A stretch of DNA of 28,401 nucleotides from Avisuccinivibrio sp964424565 (lineage in GTDB: Bacteria; Pseudomonadota; Gammaproteobacteria; Enterobacterales; Succinivibrionaceae): assembly GCA_964424565.1 (NCBI GenBank), contig CAYRIZ010000026.1, positions 1-28,401 of the forward strand, written 5' to 3'. The notes below the pieces were generated by a model that saw nothing but the letters and a program-made list of their open reading frames with translations, made no database searches and was not told where the DNA came from. The position numbers and the translations under genes were made by a program. Below, one piece after another: positions 16,285 to 24,564 of this stretch. Numbering within the stretch: position 1 is the first letter of the stretch; each line of letters starts with the position of its first letter.

Positions 16285-17343
16285 TCAGGCGCAGGGCGTA
16301 AACTGCAGCTCGGAGAGCAGTTTGAGATCATCTGCCGGCTGTGGGCCACAGGTGGTGAGCATGCTGCCTATGATCATGGCATTGACGCCGCCGCACATGG
16401 CCTGCCGTCCGTAATCGGGCAGCTGCAGCCGGCCGCCGGCCAGGCGCAGAAAAGCCCGCGGCAGCAGCATTCTGAAGATCGCTGCCGTGCGCATATATTC
16501 CTCAGCACTCATCACCGGGGCCGCCTCCATAGGCGTGCCGGCTATGGGCGTAAAGAGATTGAGCGGCACACTGCCCACGCCCAGCTCCCTTAAGGTCAAA
16601 GCCAGATCTACCCTGTCCTCCCGGCTTTCTCCCACCCCGAAAATACCTCCTGAACAAAGCTCCAGTCCGGCCTTCTGCGCCGCCTTCAGGGTGCGGATTT
16701 TGTCGGCAAAGCTGTGACTGCGGCACAGCTGCGGGAAAAAGCTCTCCGAGGCTTCCAGATTGCAGTGCAGTCTCTGCACACCGGCGGCCAGCAGCTGCCG
16801 GCAGTCTTCCTCATCAATAAGCCCCAGCGAAGCACAAAGCGGCAGATCGGGCATGTCATGATGTATGTCAGCCAGTACCCGGCACATCTCCTGCAGCTGT
16901 TTTTTCCCCATAACCCGGCCTGAAGCCACCACGGAAAAGCGCCTGGCTCCGTCTGCGACAGCCTGCACGGCGGCGGCTTTGATTTCCTCTGCCGGCATCA
17001 GATAACGGGGGATTTTGTGCTGCTGCAGCGCACTTTGTGCGCAGTAGCGGCAGTCTTCAGAGCAGCGGCCTGATTTGACCGAGGCTATGGCACACAGGGC
17101 AAAAGCACTGCCGCAGAACTGCAGCCGCACCTGATCGGCCGCCTGCAGCAGGGCCGGCAGGGGCTCATCCCACAGCAGCATGGCTTCCTCCCGGCTCAGG
17201 CTGCCGCCCTGCAGCAGCCGATCGAGCGCCTGCTGCAGCCGCGGGGAAAATACAGTGTCCTGGTTTGCGTTTTTTTCATTTTCGTCTTGGATAGCGCTGC
17301 CGCTATGGTCCTGGGGCAGGCCTGGTTTGAATTTAATCTGCAT
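16285..17343 (-). CDS. bioB: Biotin synthase
   Basis: This radical-SAM enzyme inserts sulfur into dethiobiotin to form biotin. The radical-SAM motif CSEDCRYC (C94, C98, C101) binds the [4Fe-4S] cluster. Further family motifs are FSVVASGR, HCNLEAS, CSGGIFGVGES and PLNLFTPIAGTP. At 352 residues it carries an N-terminal extension of about 40 compared with E. coli BioB, where the first cysteine is at 53. The start at 17343 is supported by AGAGGAG nine bases upstream. The motif spelling (SVKSGRCSEDCRYCAQS) is nearer to BioB of Firmicutes-type anaerobes than to enterobacterial BioB. The gene lies 56 bp after birA, probably in one operon. No bioA, bioF, bioC or bioD is in the window. Confidence 0.94.
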   Translation of the reverse strand: MQIKFKPGLPQDHSGSAIQDENEKNANQDTVFSPRLQQALDRLLQGGSLSREEAMLLWDEPLPALLQAADQVRLQFCGSAFALCAIASVKSGRCSEDCRYCAQSALQQHKIPRYLMPAEEIKAAAVQAVADGARRFSVVASGRVMGKKQLQEMCRVLADIHHDMPDLPLCASLGLIDEEDCRQLLAAGVQRLHCNLEASESFFPQLCRSHSFADKIRTLKAAQKAGLELCSGGIFGVGESREDRVDLALTLRELGVGSVPLNLFTPIAGTPMEAAPVMSAEEYMRTAAIFRMLLPRAFLRLAGGRLQLPDYGRQAMCGGVNAMIIGSMLTTCGPQPADDLKLLSELQFTPCA

Positions 17344-17399
17344 GGATCTTTGCTCCTCTGCCGCCCGGGACCTGGTGTGGTCTGGGCAGCACTGTGTTT

Positions 17400-18467
17400 T
17401 TATTTGTTGGTGTCGGTGGTGTTGATGTTGTCGGTGTTTATGTCGGGGGAGGGGAGATCATCTGCTCCGGGGGCGGCCTGCTGGGCACTGAATTTGAAGC
17501 TTATTTCTCCTGCCTGCAGGGAGGCGCGGGTGCCGTCGGCAAAGCGCACCTGCAGACAGCAGTGCTCATCTATATTCAGCACCCGGGCCGTCAGCGGGCC
17601 GTTTTCTCCGCTGATGATGATCTCCCGTCCCAGCACGCAGGAGAGGGCCTTATAGCGGGCGGCGGCATCTGCCGGCTGAAAATGCTGCAGCTCGGCGGCA
17701 AAATGATTTAAGAACAGGGCCGTCAGCCGCGCCCGGCCGTCCGGCAGCCGCCGCGGGCTGATGAAACCCATGGAGGAGGCCAGAGCCGGCGGCAGAGTAA
17801 CCCCCGGGGCCGGCGCATAGAGATTAAAGCCCACGCCCACGACTACGGAGGAGAGCAGATCTTCCTCCAAACTCATTTCGCCTTCACAGAGAATGCCGCA
17901 GATCTTGCGGCCGTCCATATAGAGATCATTGAGCCATTTGACGGCAGGAGTGCGGCCGATCAAATCCTGCACCGCGCTGCAGGCCGCCAGGGCCGCGCAG
18001 ACGGTCAGCCATTTGCTCTCGGCCGCCCGCAGCCGGCGCGGGCGCAGCAGCAGGCTTAAATAAACGCCGCCTTCAGGAGAGAAAAAGCTGCGTCCGCGTC
18101 TGCCCCGCCCGCCGCTTTGCGAGGCGGCGGCAAAGCAGGTCCAGGCCGGCGCCCCCTCGGCTGCAGCCTGTTTTAATCCGGCATTGGTGGACACGGTCTG
18201 CGCCAGCACCTGCAGTTTGATGCTGCTCTGCAGCTTTCTATTGAGATAGCGGCTGATGGTCTCGGCAGTGAACAAATCCACATCCCCGGAATGCAGCCTG
18301 TAGCCTGTTCTGGGCCGGCCTTCAATTTCTATGCCGGCGGCGCGCAGGCGGTTGACGGCCTTCCACACCGCCGTGCGCGACAAGGCCAGTTTGTGGGCCA
18401 GGGCCTCCCCGGACAGGGGGCCTTCTGCCTTCTGCAGGGCCTGCAGAACCTGTTGTACTGTATCCAT
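17400..18467 (-). CDS. birA: Biotin-protein ligase and biotin repressor BirA
   Basis: BirA activates biotin as biotinyl-5'-AMP and attaches it to carboxylase carrier domains; when saturated it dimerises and represses biotin genes. The N-terminal winged helix (residues about 5-60, including LSRTAVWKAVNRLR) shows this is the repressor-type enzyme. The catalytic domain has GGRGRRGR (119-126), KWLNDLY (177-183), GRKICGIL (186-193) and VVGVGFNLY. The ATG at 18467 has AGGAG six bases upstream; the longer open frame has no good site and runs across the promoter. At 355 residues it is longer than E. coli BirA (321), with an Asp/Asn/Thr-rich tail. It heads the birA-bioB pair and has a candidate operator at its promoter. 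Confidence 0.94.
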   Translation of the reverse strand: MDTVQQVLQALQKAEGPLSGEALAHKLALSRTAVWKAVNRLRAAGIEIEGRPRTGYRLHSGDVDLFTAETISRYLNRKLQSSIKLQVLAQTVSTNAGLKQAAAEGAPAWTCFAAASQSGGRGRRGRSFFSPEGGVYLSLLLRPRRLRAAESKWLTVCAALAACSAVQDLIGRTPAVKWLNDLYMDGRKICGILCEGEMSLEEDLLSSVVVGVGFNLYAPAPGVTLPPALASSMGFISPRRLPDGRARLTALFLNHFAAELQHFQPADAAARYKALSCVLGREIIISGENGPLTARVLNIDEHCCLQVRFADGTRASLQAGEISFKFSAQQAAPGADDLPSPDINTDNINTTDTNK

Positions 18468-18485
18468 GATGATCTCCTGCCGCTC

Positions 18486-18537
18486 ATCATGGGCGCAGCA
18501 GGGCGGCAGCGTCAACCTCCGGTGCAAAGAGGTTGAC
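18486..18537 (-). promoter_or_regulatory. birA-bioB promoter with candidate BirA operator
   Basis: GTCAACCTC (18511-18519) and GAGGTTGAC (18529-18537) form a perfect 9-bp inverted repeat with a 9-bp spacer. On the minus strand the proximal arm supplies the -35 (TTGACG, 18510-18515), 18 bp from a -10-like CATGAT (18486-18491). The half-sites resemble the published BirA pattern TTGTnAACC...GGTTnACAA, though the spacing here (13 bp between AACC and GGTT) is a little shorter than the usual 14-16. Confidence 0.65.
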
Positions 18538-18562
18538 AATGAAGATCTCAGCTCAGCTCAGA

Positions 18563-20254
18563 TCAGCGCGGATAGCGGGTAAAGGAGCGTCCGGAGAGCT
18601 GCAGATAGTCCTCGTTTTGGAAACGCAGCACCACGGAGCCGGAGTTTTCACTGACCTGACCGGTGGGAGTGAGGGTGGAAGTCAAATCCTGCAGATCGGC
18701 CGTACTGTCGGCGGCAAAGAAATTGTCCTCCAGCGCCTTGGCTATGATGGTGCCCAGGGACAAATAGCTGCCGGGCATGGTGATGAGCTGCGGGGTACCG
18801 TGCTCCCGCGGCAGATTGAAGAGTTTGAGGTATACAGGCACTCCGGTAAGGGAGGGCGATGGAATGTCGCGCAGGCGGGCCATTTGAATCTTGTCTCCGC
18901 GCAGGGCAGCGCCGTGCTCAGGGACGAAAATCAGCAGGGCAGGCCGGTCGGAGGCGGCCAGGCGCTGTTCAAAGGCTGCTACTTCATCCAGCAGCCGCGC
19001 GGCCCGGACGCGGTAAAAATCATTGTGGCCCAGCTTCTGCTCCCGGGCATTATCTGAAGCATTGCCGTCATGCAGGGCCACCAGATTGAACAGCGTGAAA
19101 TTGGGCTGATCGGCATGGGCGGCTACAGTGTCGAAATAAGAGGCAAAGACATCGTTGTCGGCAAAGATGGCCTCGCCGTCAAAGGAGCGGTAGCGTACTT
19201 TGTATGAAGACTGGGAAGCCAGCGGGGCGGTAAAACCGGCATAGGATCGCAGGCCCTGCAGATAATTGCCGAAGGCGCCGGAGTGATCCATCAGCAGATT
19301 GCTGTGAAAGCCCAGGCGCTCGAGATTTGAGACCAGTTCACAGCTGCTGTTGAGCGTGTAGAGATCGCTGTGGGAGCTCTGGCCGCAGACGGAGCGCAGC
19401 AGGCGCAGCGTGGACGGACCGGAGTAGGAGGTGGCGCTGTTGAAGGCACTGAAGGTTATATCGGCATCGGCAAAAATAGGATGATCAGTCAGCCCGATCT
19501 CCTCCAAATCGGCCGTGGACAGCGAGCATATATTCAGCAGAATGATGTCAAAGGAGGTGAAACCATCAGGCAGGGATGCCGGCAGCTCAGCCCGGCGGTC
19601 GGCTTCAAAGCGGTAAAAGTCCTGCAGCCAGCGCGCAATATTCTCCGCCGTGGCCGGCCCCTCCTGGGCCACCAGCCCGGGCATAGTCCTCTGGGCCTCG
19701 GCCATCTGCATGTTCTGCAGGCCCTGCTGCCAGGACAGGGACAAACTGTTGATCCAGCTGTGCAGCGGCGGCACCAGGCTGAGCATGAGTACGATCAGCG
19801 CGGAAATACTGTTGAAGCGCAGTCGCCGCCGCAGCCACCAGAACATCTGTATGACAAACAGCAGCACCAGCAGGAGCAGGGCTTCGGCTGCATACAGGGA
19901 ATCCAGCAGTTCGCTGAAGGACATTTTCTCTATGACCTGCATCATGGCCGCTGGAACGCCGTCCGGGCTGCGGTCAAATTCCGTATACAGCAGCAACAGG
20001 CCGGCTGCTGTGGCCGTCAGCTGCCGGAAGCGGTGCAGCAGCAGGCGGCAGGTGGGCAGCAGCAGAAAGCACAACAGCAGGACATTGGCTGTGGGATTGA
20101 ATTGAATGACTGAGGCAGCCGCCAGCGGCAGTACCAGCAGAAAATACAGGTTCCACCATGAATTTCCGGTCAGGGCAGTGTAGATGTTTTTTCTGACCGA
20201 GACGGCGCTCTGTACTGAGGGCAGAGCTTTTGAATTTACCGCATTTTTCTGCAT
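18563..20254 (-). CDS. bcsG: Cellulose phosphoethanolamine transferase BcsG
   Basis: BcsG is an inner-membrane enzyme with a periplasmic alkaline-phosphatase-like domain that moves phosphoethanolamine from phosphatidylethanolamine to cellulose. Five hydrophobic segments fill residues about 33-165 (SWWNLYFLL, ANVLLLCFLLLP and others). The catalytic domain follows, with C243 in NICSLS, the nucleophile S278 in SATSYSGP, H395 in LHDGN and E446-H447 in VPEHGAAL. C243 and S278 have the same numbers as in E. coli. GDK, LRDIPSPS and VSENS are also conserved. The product is 563 residues. AAGGA lies seven bases before the ATG. No other bcs gene is in the window; the upstream neighbour is a duplicate of its own membrane domain. 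Confidence 0.93.
   Translation of the reverse strand: MQKNAVNSKALPSVQSAVSVRKNIYTALTGNSWWNLYFLLVLPLAAASVIQFNPTANVLLLCFLLLPTCRLLLHRFRQLTATAAGLLLLYTEFDRSPDGVPAAMMQVIEKMSFSELLDSLYAAEALLLLVLLFVIQMFWWLRRRLRFNSISALIVLMLSLVPPLHSWINSLSLSWQQGLQNMQMAEAQRTMPGLVAQEGPATAENIARWLQDFYRFEADRRAELPASLPDGFTSFDIILLNICSLSTADLEEIGLTDHPIFADADITFSAFNSATSYSGPSTLRLLRSVCGQSSHSDLYTLNSSCELVSNLERLGFHSNLLMDHSGAFGNYLQGLRSYAGFTAPLASQSSYKVRYRSFDGEAIFADNDVFASYFDTVAAHADQPNFTLFNLVALHDGNASDNAREQKLGHNDFYRVRAARLLDEVAAFEQRLAASDRPALLIFVPEHGAALRGDKIQMARLRDIPSPSLTGVPVYLKLFNLPREHGTPQLITMPGSYLSLGTIIAKALEDNFFAADSTADLQDLTSTLTPTGQVSENSGSVVLRFQNEDYLQLSGRSFTRYPR
20054..20090. repeat. 37-bp direct repeat, copy in bcsG
   Basis: These 37 bases, inside the bcsG membrane-domain region, recur without change at 20583-20619 in the paralogous upstream gene, 529 bp away. 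Flanking blocks around 20136-20161 and 20665-20690 are also nearly identical. The repeat reflects gene duplication with strong conservation or later gene conversion. Confidence 0.9.
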
Positions 20255-20300
20255 TATTTGTTCCTTAACCGGTATGATGCCGCCTCCGGCAGGCCGGCAG

Positions 20301-21038
20301 CTAAATGGTCCAGCTGCCAGGCGGCAGCAGGCAGAGCAGCAGCACGATCAGCACTGAAATCAGGCTGAAGACTGGCATCCGCCGCAGGGCCATGAAGAGC
20401 AGCGACATGACGACGGCCGCATAGAGGTACTCCGGAATATTGGCCAGGGAAAAATCCTGGGTTAAGTGCTGCAGCTCTGCCCATGCGCCGTCAGGACTGC
20501 GGTCAAATTCCGTATACAGCAGCAGAAGACTGCCGGAGGCTGCCGTCAGCTGCCGCAGGCGATGCAGCTGCAGACTGCCCAGGGGCAGCAGCAGAAAGCA
20601 CAACAGCAGGACATTGGCTACAGGGTTGAACTGCAGGACTGCGGAGGTAGTCAGCAGCATAATCAGCAGAAAATACAGGTTCCACCATGAGCTTCCGCTC
20701 AGGGCAATGTATTTGCCCAGCCTGATCGCAGGCAGGCTCTTTACTGCTGTAGTGCCCTGCTGTACCCCGGAAGCTGAGGCTGAGCTGCTGTGCTGTGCTG
20801 CAGCCCCGGCATCCGCTCCGGCAGATTTTCCGCTACTTGAAACTCCAAATACTGCGGCGGCGGCCGGACTGAGGCAGCGCAGCAGGGGTGACTGGGCCAG
20901 CAGCCTGTGCAGGCGCTGCCTCTCGCGGGCATTGAAGTACCGGGCTGTCTGAAAATCGCGGACGGCAGCCATATGTTTTACATCCTGAGGCGGTGCCATG
21001 CCGACGGTGATTTTTTCTGCTGCAACGTGTTCTGTCAT
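20301..21038 (-). CDS. BcsG membrane-domain paralogue lacking the catalytic domain
   Basis: Residues about 107-243 of this 245-residue protein copy the BcsG membrane domain: SSWWNLYFLL, QFNPVANVLLLCFLLLP, LLLLYTEFDRSPDG and a final LIVLLLCLLPPGSW. Over a 71-residue stretch I count 51 identities to the adjacent bcsG. It stops right where the BcsG membrane domain ends, so the periplasmic transferase is absent. The first 100 residues are new: a basic helical part (YFNARERQRLHRLLAQSPLLR, about 34-54) and an Ala/Ser-rich linker. The frame is intact. The ATG at 21038 has AGGG six bases upstream. bcsG follows 46 bp later, so both are probably co-transcribed. It may be a partner of the cellulose machinery or a decaying duplicate. 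Confidence 0.8.
   Translation of the reverse strand: MTEHVAAEKITVGMAPPQDVKHMAAVRDFQTARYFNARERQRLHRLLAQSPLLRCLSPAAAAVFGVSSSGKSAGADAGAAAQHSSSASASGVQQGTTAVKSLPAIRLGKYIALSGSSWWNLYFLLIMLLTTSAVLQFNPVANVLLLCFLLLPLGSLQLHRLRQLTAASGSLLLLYTEFDRSPDGAWAELQHLTQDFSLANIPEYLYAAVVMSLLFMALRRMPVFSLISVLIVLLLCLLPPGSWTI
20583..20619. repeat. 37-bp direct repeat, copy in the bcsG paralogue
   Basis: This is identical to 20054-20090 in bcsG. It lies at the same place in the membrane domain (the ANVLLLCFLLLP region), which confirms a tandem duplication. Confidence 0.9.
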
Positions 21039-21275
21039 AGGCTGCCCTGTGGTTTTGCTGCAAAATCTGCTTCAACAATGTGACTTACAGTAGTCATTTT
21101 AGCCCATCAGGCAGATTTATGCTCAATTCCAGCCGGGCAGTCTGCAGAGCTGCCTGCAAAAGTGTGAGCGGCCGCAGCCTTTGATTCCAATGTAAATTTT
21201 CCCCGGGGCAGGCAAAATTCCGGGCTGAGAAATCATCAGCCCAGATCCCCGATCTCCGCTCTCCGGGAGCGGACG
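21039..21275. other. Intergenic region upstream of the bcsG paralogue
   Basis: This gap carries the unidentified promoter of the leftward bcsG pair. No coding sequence, repeat array or clear -35/-10 pair stands out. The part nearest the gene (21060-21110) is AT-richer and is the likeliest promoter location. Confidence 0.35.
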
Positions 21276-21301
21276 TAAAAAAGCCCTGCACACGGCAGGG
21301 C
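21276..21301 (-). terminator. Intrinsic terminator of the symporter-glucosidase operon
   Basis: On the minus strand GCCCTGC pairs with GCAGGGC (arms 21295-21301 and 21283-21289) across a 5-nt loop, followed by six T residues and an A (21276-21282). It lies 45 bp past the alpha-glucosidase stop. Confidence 0.85.
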
Positions 21302-21346
21302 CTGACTTAGTTTGCTTTTTCCTATTTTTCTAAGGTTGCTGGCGGC

Positions 21347-23032
21347 TTATTCCCAGCCGGCCGGGAAGCTGAGGACGGCACCGCCGCCGCAGCCCAAAGT
21401 CAGCACTGAGCCTGCAGTCTCCGCCTTGTTGCAGGAGAGCAGCAGGCGGCCTTCATTATGCAGATCCCAGACCAGATCTTCTTTGGCCGTGTTGACCACC
21501 ACCAGTATGGTTTCACTCTCCCCGCAGCGGCGGTAGGCTATGACCTCATCATTGACCTCCACCGGCGCAAAGCGGCCGTAGGTCAGGCACTGCTGATGCT
21601 CAGGGCTCTTTCTTAAGGCTATGAGGCTGCGGTAGTAATTGAATACTGAATTGGCATCATCGTACTGGGCTTTGACATTGAGGGTACGATAATCCTGATG
21701 GATCTTCATCCACGGCGTGCCGGAAGTGAAGCCGGCATTGGCGCTGTCATCCCAGAGCATGGGGGTGCGGGCATTGTCGCGGCCGTGCAGATTGCACAAA
21801 GCCAGCGCTTCCTGATCAGACCAGCCGCGGGCTACGGCCTTGTTGTACTCATCGTGGGCGAACAGATCTTCATGCTCACTGATGGAGTCAAAGCGGGTAT
21901 TGGTCATGCCCAGTTCCTGTCCCTGATAGATGAAGGGAATACCGCGCAGCAGCATATGCACGGTGGCTATGGCGCGGGCTCCGGCAGCATTGTTGAGATA
22001 GTCGGGCATGAAATAGGTGACGCCGCGGGGCTCATCGTGATTTTCTATGATGGGGGCGCTCATGCCTACATAGTTGTACAGCATCTGCGTGCCGAATATG
22101 CAGTCGCGGAACTGCTTTACCGTGAGCTTTTGATATTCCATGTAGCTGGGAGCGGCCTCAATCACCTCACGGCAGGAGAGATCGAACAGGGAGGAGAAGT
22201 AGCCGTCGTCGCCTACAAAGGCCTGCAGCACCTCAGGGGAAGGGGCAAAGGCTTCACCTACGGTAAAGGCATCATGCGGCTTGAAGGTGCGCTCATGCAG
22301 CTCCTTGAGGTAAATGCCCAGTTTGGAGAACATGCGGGCATTCATCTTGGAGGCATGGCACATGCCGTCTATATCATCAGGCGGCAGGCCGGGGAAAGTC
22401 AGATCCTTCATGGCGGAGTGGATGGCATCTATGCGGAAGCCGGCTATGCCTTTGTCCAGCCACCAGTTGACCATCTTGTAGATCTCCTCGCGCAGGGCGG
22501 GATTGGACCAGTTCAGATCGGGCTGCTGTTTGGCAAAGTAGTGCAGATAGTACAGATCTTCATTCTCGTGGCCGGGGACCTTTTCCCACACCGAGCCGCC
22601 AAAGTAGGAGCGCAGATTGTCCGGGGTGCCGCCATTGCGTCCTTTGACAAAATAGAAGTAGCCGGCCTCCGGAGACTGCAGATCGGCGCAGGCCTTCTTA
22701 AACCACTGATGCTCGGAAGAGCAGTGGTTGACCACCAGATCCATGATGATGTCCATATCTAAGGCCTTGGCGGCGGCGAGCAGCTCGTCGAAATCCTCCA
22801 TGGAGCCGAATATGGGATCTATGTTCTGATAGTCGGCCACATCATAGCCCTGATCGATGAAGGGAGACACGTAGATGGGACTGATCCAGATGATGTCCAC
22901 TCCCAGGTGCTTTAAGTAGGGCAGTTTGGAGAGAATGCCCTTTAAATCACCTATGCCGTCGCCATTGCTGTCCATGAAGGACTTGGGATAAATCTGATAG
23001 GCAATTTTGCCGTGCCACCATTTTTTCTGCAT
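21347..23032 (-). CDS. GH13 alpha-glucosidase (oligo-1,6-glucosidase type)
   Basis: This is a cytoplasmic retaining glycosidase of family GH13, near subfamily 31, that hydrolyses short alpha-glucosides. The calcium loop DSNGDGIGDL is at residues 21-30 and the substrate-pocket VVNH at 100-103. The catalytic triad is nucleophile D202 in GFRIDAIH, acid/base E260 in TVGEAF and stabiliser D333 in ENHDEPR. The residue after the nucleophile is Ala, where isomaltose-specific enzymes usually have Val, so alpha-1,4 substrates or sucrose are possible. At 561 residues the length is standard. GAGGAG lies seven bases before the ATG at 23032; the longer frame lacks a site. It follows the GPH symporter gene after 128 bp and ends at a terminator. 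Confidence 0.9.
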   Translation of the reverse strand: MQKKWWHGKIAYQIYPKSFMDSNGDGIGDLKGILSKLPYLKHLGVDIIWISPIYVSPFIDQGYDVADYQNIDPIFGSMEDFDELLAAAKALDMDIIMDLVVNHCSSEHQWFKKACADLQSPEAGYFYFVKGRNGGTPDNLRSYFGGSVWEKVPGHENEDLYYLHYFAKQQPDLNWSNPALREEIYKMVNWWLDKGIAGFRIDAIHSAMKDLTFPGLPPDDIDGMCHASKMNARMFSKLGIYLKELHERTFKPHDAFTVGEAFAPSPEVLQAFVGDDGYFSSLFDLSCREVIEAAPSYMEYQKLTVKQFRDCIFGTQMLYNYVGMSAPIIENHDEPRGVTYFMPDYLNNAAGARAIATVHMLLRGIPFIYQGQELGMTNTRFDSISEHEDLFAHDEYNKAVARGWSDQEALALCNLHGRDNARTPMLWDDSANAGFTSGTPWMKIHQDYRTLNVKAQYDDANSVFNYYRSLIALRKSPEHQQCLTYGRFAPVEVNDEVIAYRRCGESETILVVVNTAKEDLVWDLHNEGRLLLSCNKAETAGSVLTLGCGGGAVLSFPAGWE

Positions 23033-23080
23033 GATTTTGCTCCTCAGGTCTGCCCTGTAAGAAGTTTGGGTTTCAGATCC

Positions 23081-23104
23081 GGCAGGCCGCACTTCAGGCC
23101 TGCC
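23081..23104 (-). repeat. Perfect hairpin between symporter and glucosidase genes
   Basis: GGCAGGCC (23081-23088) and GGCCTGCC (23097-23104) are perfectly complementary, with an 8-nt loop. No T-run follows on either strand. In the operon mRNA this hairpin would sit about 57 nt after the symporter stop, where it may stabilise the upstream message or set unequal expression. Confidence 0.6.
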
Positions 23105-23160
23105 GTAAATTGGGATGGATAAATTTTAACTTTACACTCTGTTGTGGTCAGAAGCCCGGG

Positions 23161-24564
23161 TTACACGGTCTTGCTGTCTGCCACTGCCTTCCTGGCCCGG
23201 CGGGCACCCAGCTCGCGCATCACCTCAGGGTAAATCTTGTCGAGCTTGTAGAAGAGCACGCTTAAGATGCCCAGCAGGTACAGGCCGGCCGGAACTAAGG
23301 TGCAGGCGTAGAGTATGGACTGCATGGCCTCAGCGGTCTGCTCCAGGGCGTCGTTGACATAGCCGCCGGCATCCATCACAAAGGAGGCGATCACAGCACC
23401 CAAACCTGCTGCCAGCTTGGTACCAAAGGAGGCACCGGCATAAACCAGACCCTCATGACGCTCATGATCTATGTACTCGCCGTATTCCACAGTGTCGGGG
23501 ATCATGGCAAACAGGCTGGCATAGGTGAAGCCCTGACCCAGACCATAGAGAGCCACAGCAGCATAGGCCAGAGTGGCATTGTAGGGATCGATCATACGGA
23601 GGCTCAGGGCGGTGATGATGGCCAGGGAGGCGATGATCACTGCTATGCGCTTGCCTGCTTTCTTCAGGACCAGCGGCAGCACCAGGATCATGGAGCCTAT
23701 CTTGAAGACGTTCAGGATGGTGTTGATGACGCCTACGAGTTCCTGATTGCCCAGGTAGTAGCGGCAGTAGTAGGTGTTGGCGGTGCTGAATACTATATCG
23801 GCGGCAAAGATGGTCAGCATGCAGCAGGTCAGCATCAGCCAGTAGCTGTTGCGGAACAGACCCTTGACGGCCTGCCAGCTGTTGGCCTGACGATCCTTGT
23901 CGGGAGTGGAGGCAATACGCTCGTGGCAGAAGTAGAAGGTGACAAAGAAGAAGAAGCAGCCTATGGCACCGAGCACTATGAAGGACTTGGTCCAGGCGGC
24001 GCCGTCATTGCCGAACCAGCGCACCATGGGCAGGGTGGCGGCAATGGTCAGGGTATTGCCTGCGGTGGCCAGCAGCATACGGAAGATCACAATGATGGAA
24101 CGCTGATAGCTGTCATTGGTCATCATGGTGCTCATGGCGCCGTAGGGCAGGTTGATGGCGGTGTAGACTACAGTGATGGCAAAGTTGTAGGACACGAAGA
24201 TGTAGATGTACTTGGCCAGATCACTCATGTCCGACGGCACGGAGAACAGTGCCACCATGGCGATAAAGTAGGGGATCAGCATGCGCAGGATCCAGACGCG
24301 GGTCTTGCCGTAGGGGCTGTTGGTCTTCTCAATGAAGAAGCCCACCACAATATCGGAAATACCATCAAAGAAACGGGATATGAGCATGATGGTGGCCACT
24401 GTGGCTATGTTCACATGCACATATTCAGTGTAGTAGAAGATCAGCAGCGCACCTACCGGGGTATAGAGCATCTGTGATGCAAAATCTCCCATACCATAGG
24501 CAAACTTTTCCACAAAGCCTATAGGCTGTGGCTTGTTGGGGTTGTTTTTCAGGCTCTCAAACAT
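23161..24564 (-). CDS. GPH-family sugar:cation symporter
   Basis: This 467-residue inner-membrane protein belongs to the glycoside-pentoside-hexuronide:cation symporters, the MelB-like branch of the MFS. About twelve hydrophobic segments are visible. Family marks include FAYGMGDFASQM near residue 20, SRFFDGISDIVVGFFIEK in the first loop region, INLPYGAM, and a late MIPDTVEYGEY segment. The ATG at 24564 follows GGAG by eight bases; the 42 residues in frame upstream are not membrane-like and lack a site. With the alpha-glucosidase downstream it likely imports an alpha-glucoside with a cation. The exact sugar cannot be read from sequence. Confidence 0.88.
   Translation of the reverse strand: MFESLKNNPNKPQPIGFVEKFAYGMGDFASQMLYTPVGALLIFYYTEYVHVNIATVATIMLISRFFDGISDIVVGFFIEKTNSPYGKTRVWILRMLIPYFIAMVALFSVPSDMSDLAKYIYIFVSYNFAITVVYTAINLPYGAMSTMMTNDSYQRSIIVIFRMLLATAGNTLTIAATLPMVRWFGNDGAAWTKSFIVLGAIGCFFFFVTFYFCHERIASTPDKDRQANSWQAVKGLFRNSYWLMLTCCMLTIFAADIVFSTANTYYCRYYLGNQELVGVINTILNVFKIGSMILVLPLVLKKAGKRIAVIIASLAIITALSLRMIDPYNATLAYAAVALYGLGQGFTYASLFAMIPDTVEYGEYIDHERHEGLVYAGASFGTKLAAGLGAVIASFVMDAGGYVNDALEQTAEAMQSILYACTLVPAGLYLLGILSVLFYKLDKIYPEVMRELGARRARKAVADSKTV

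Noticed and set aside
19370..20113. Long plus-strand open frame opposite bcsG
   Set aside because: It is an antisense shadow, Gln/Gly-rich with no family features. Similar long antisense frames occur opposite glpA, the glucosidase and the symporter because of GC-rich codon use.
21698..22762. 354-codon plus-strand open frame opposite the alpha-glucosidase
   Set aside because: The minus strand encodes a complete GH13 enzyme with all catalytic residues; the plus frame has no recognisable features.
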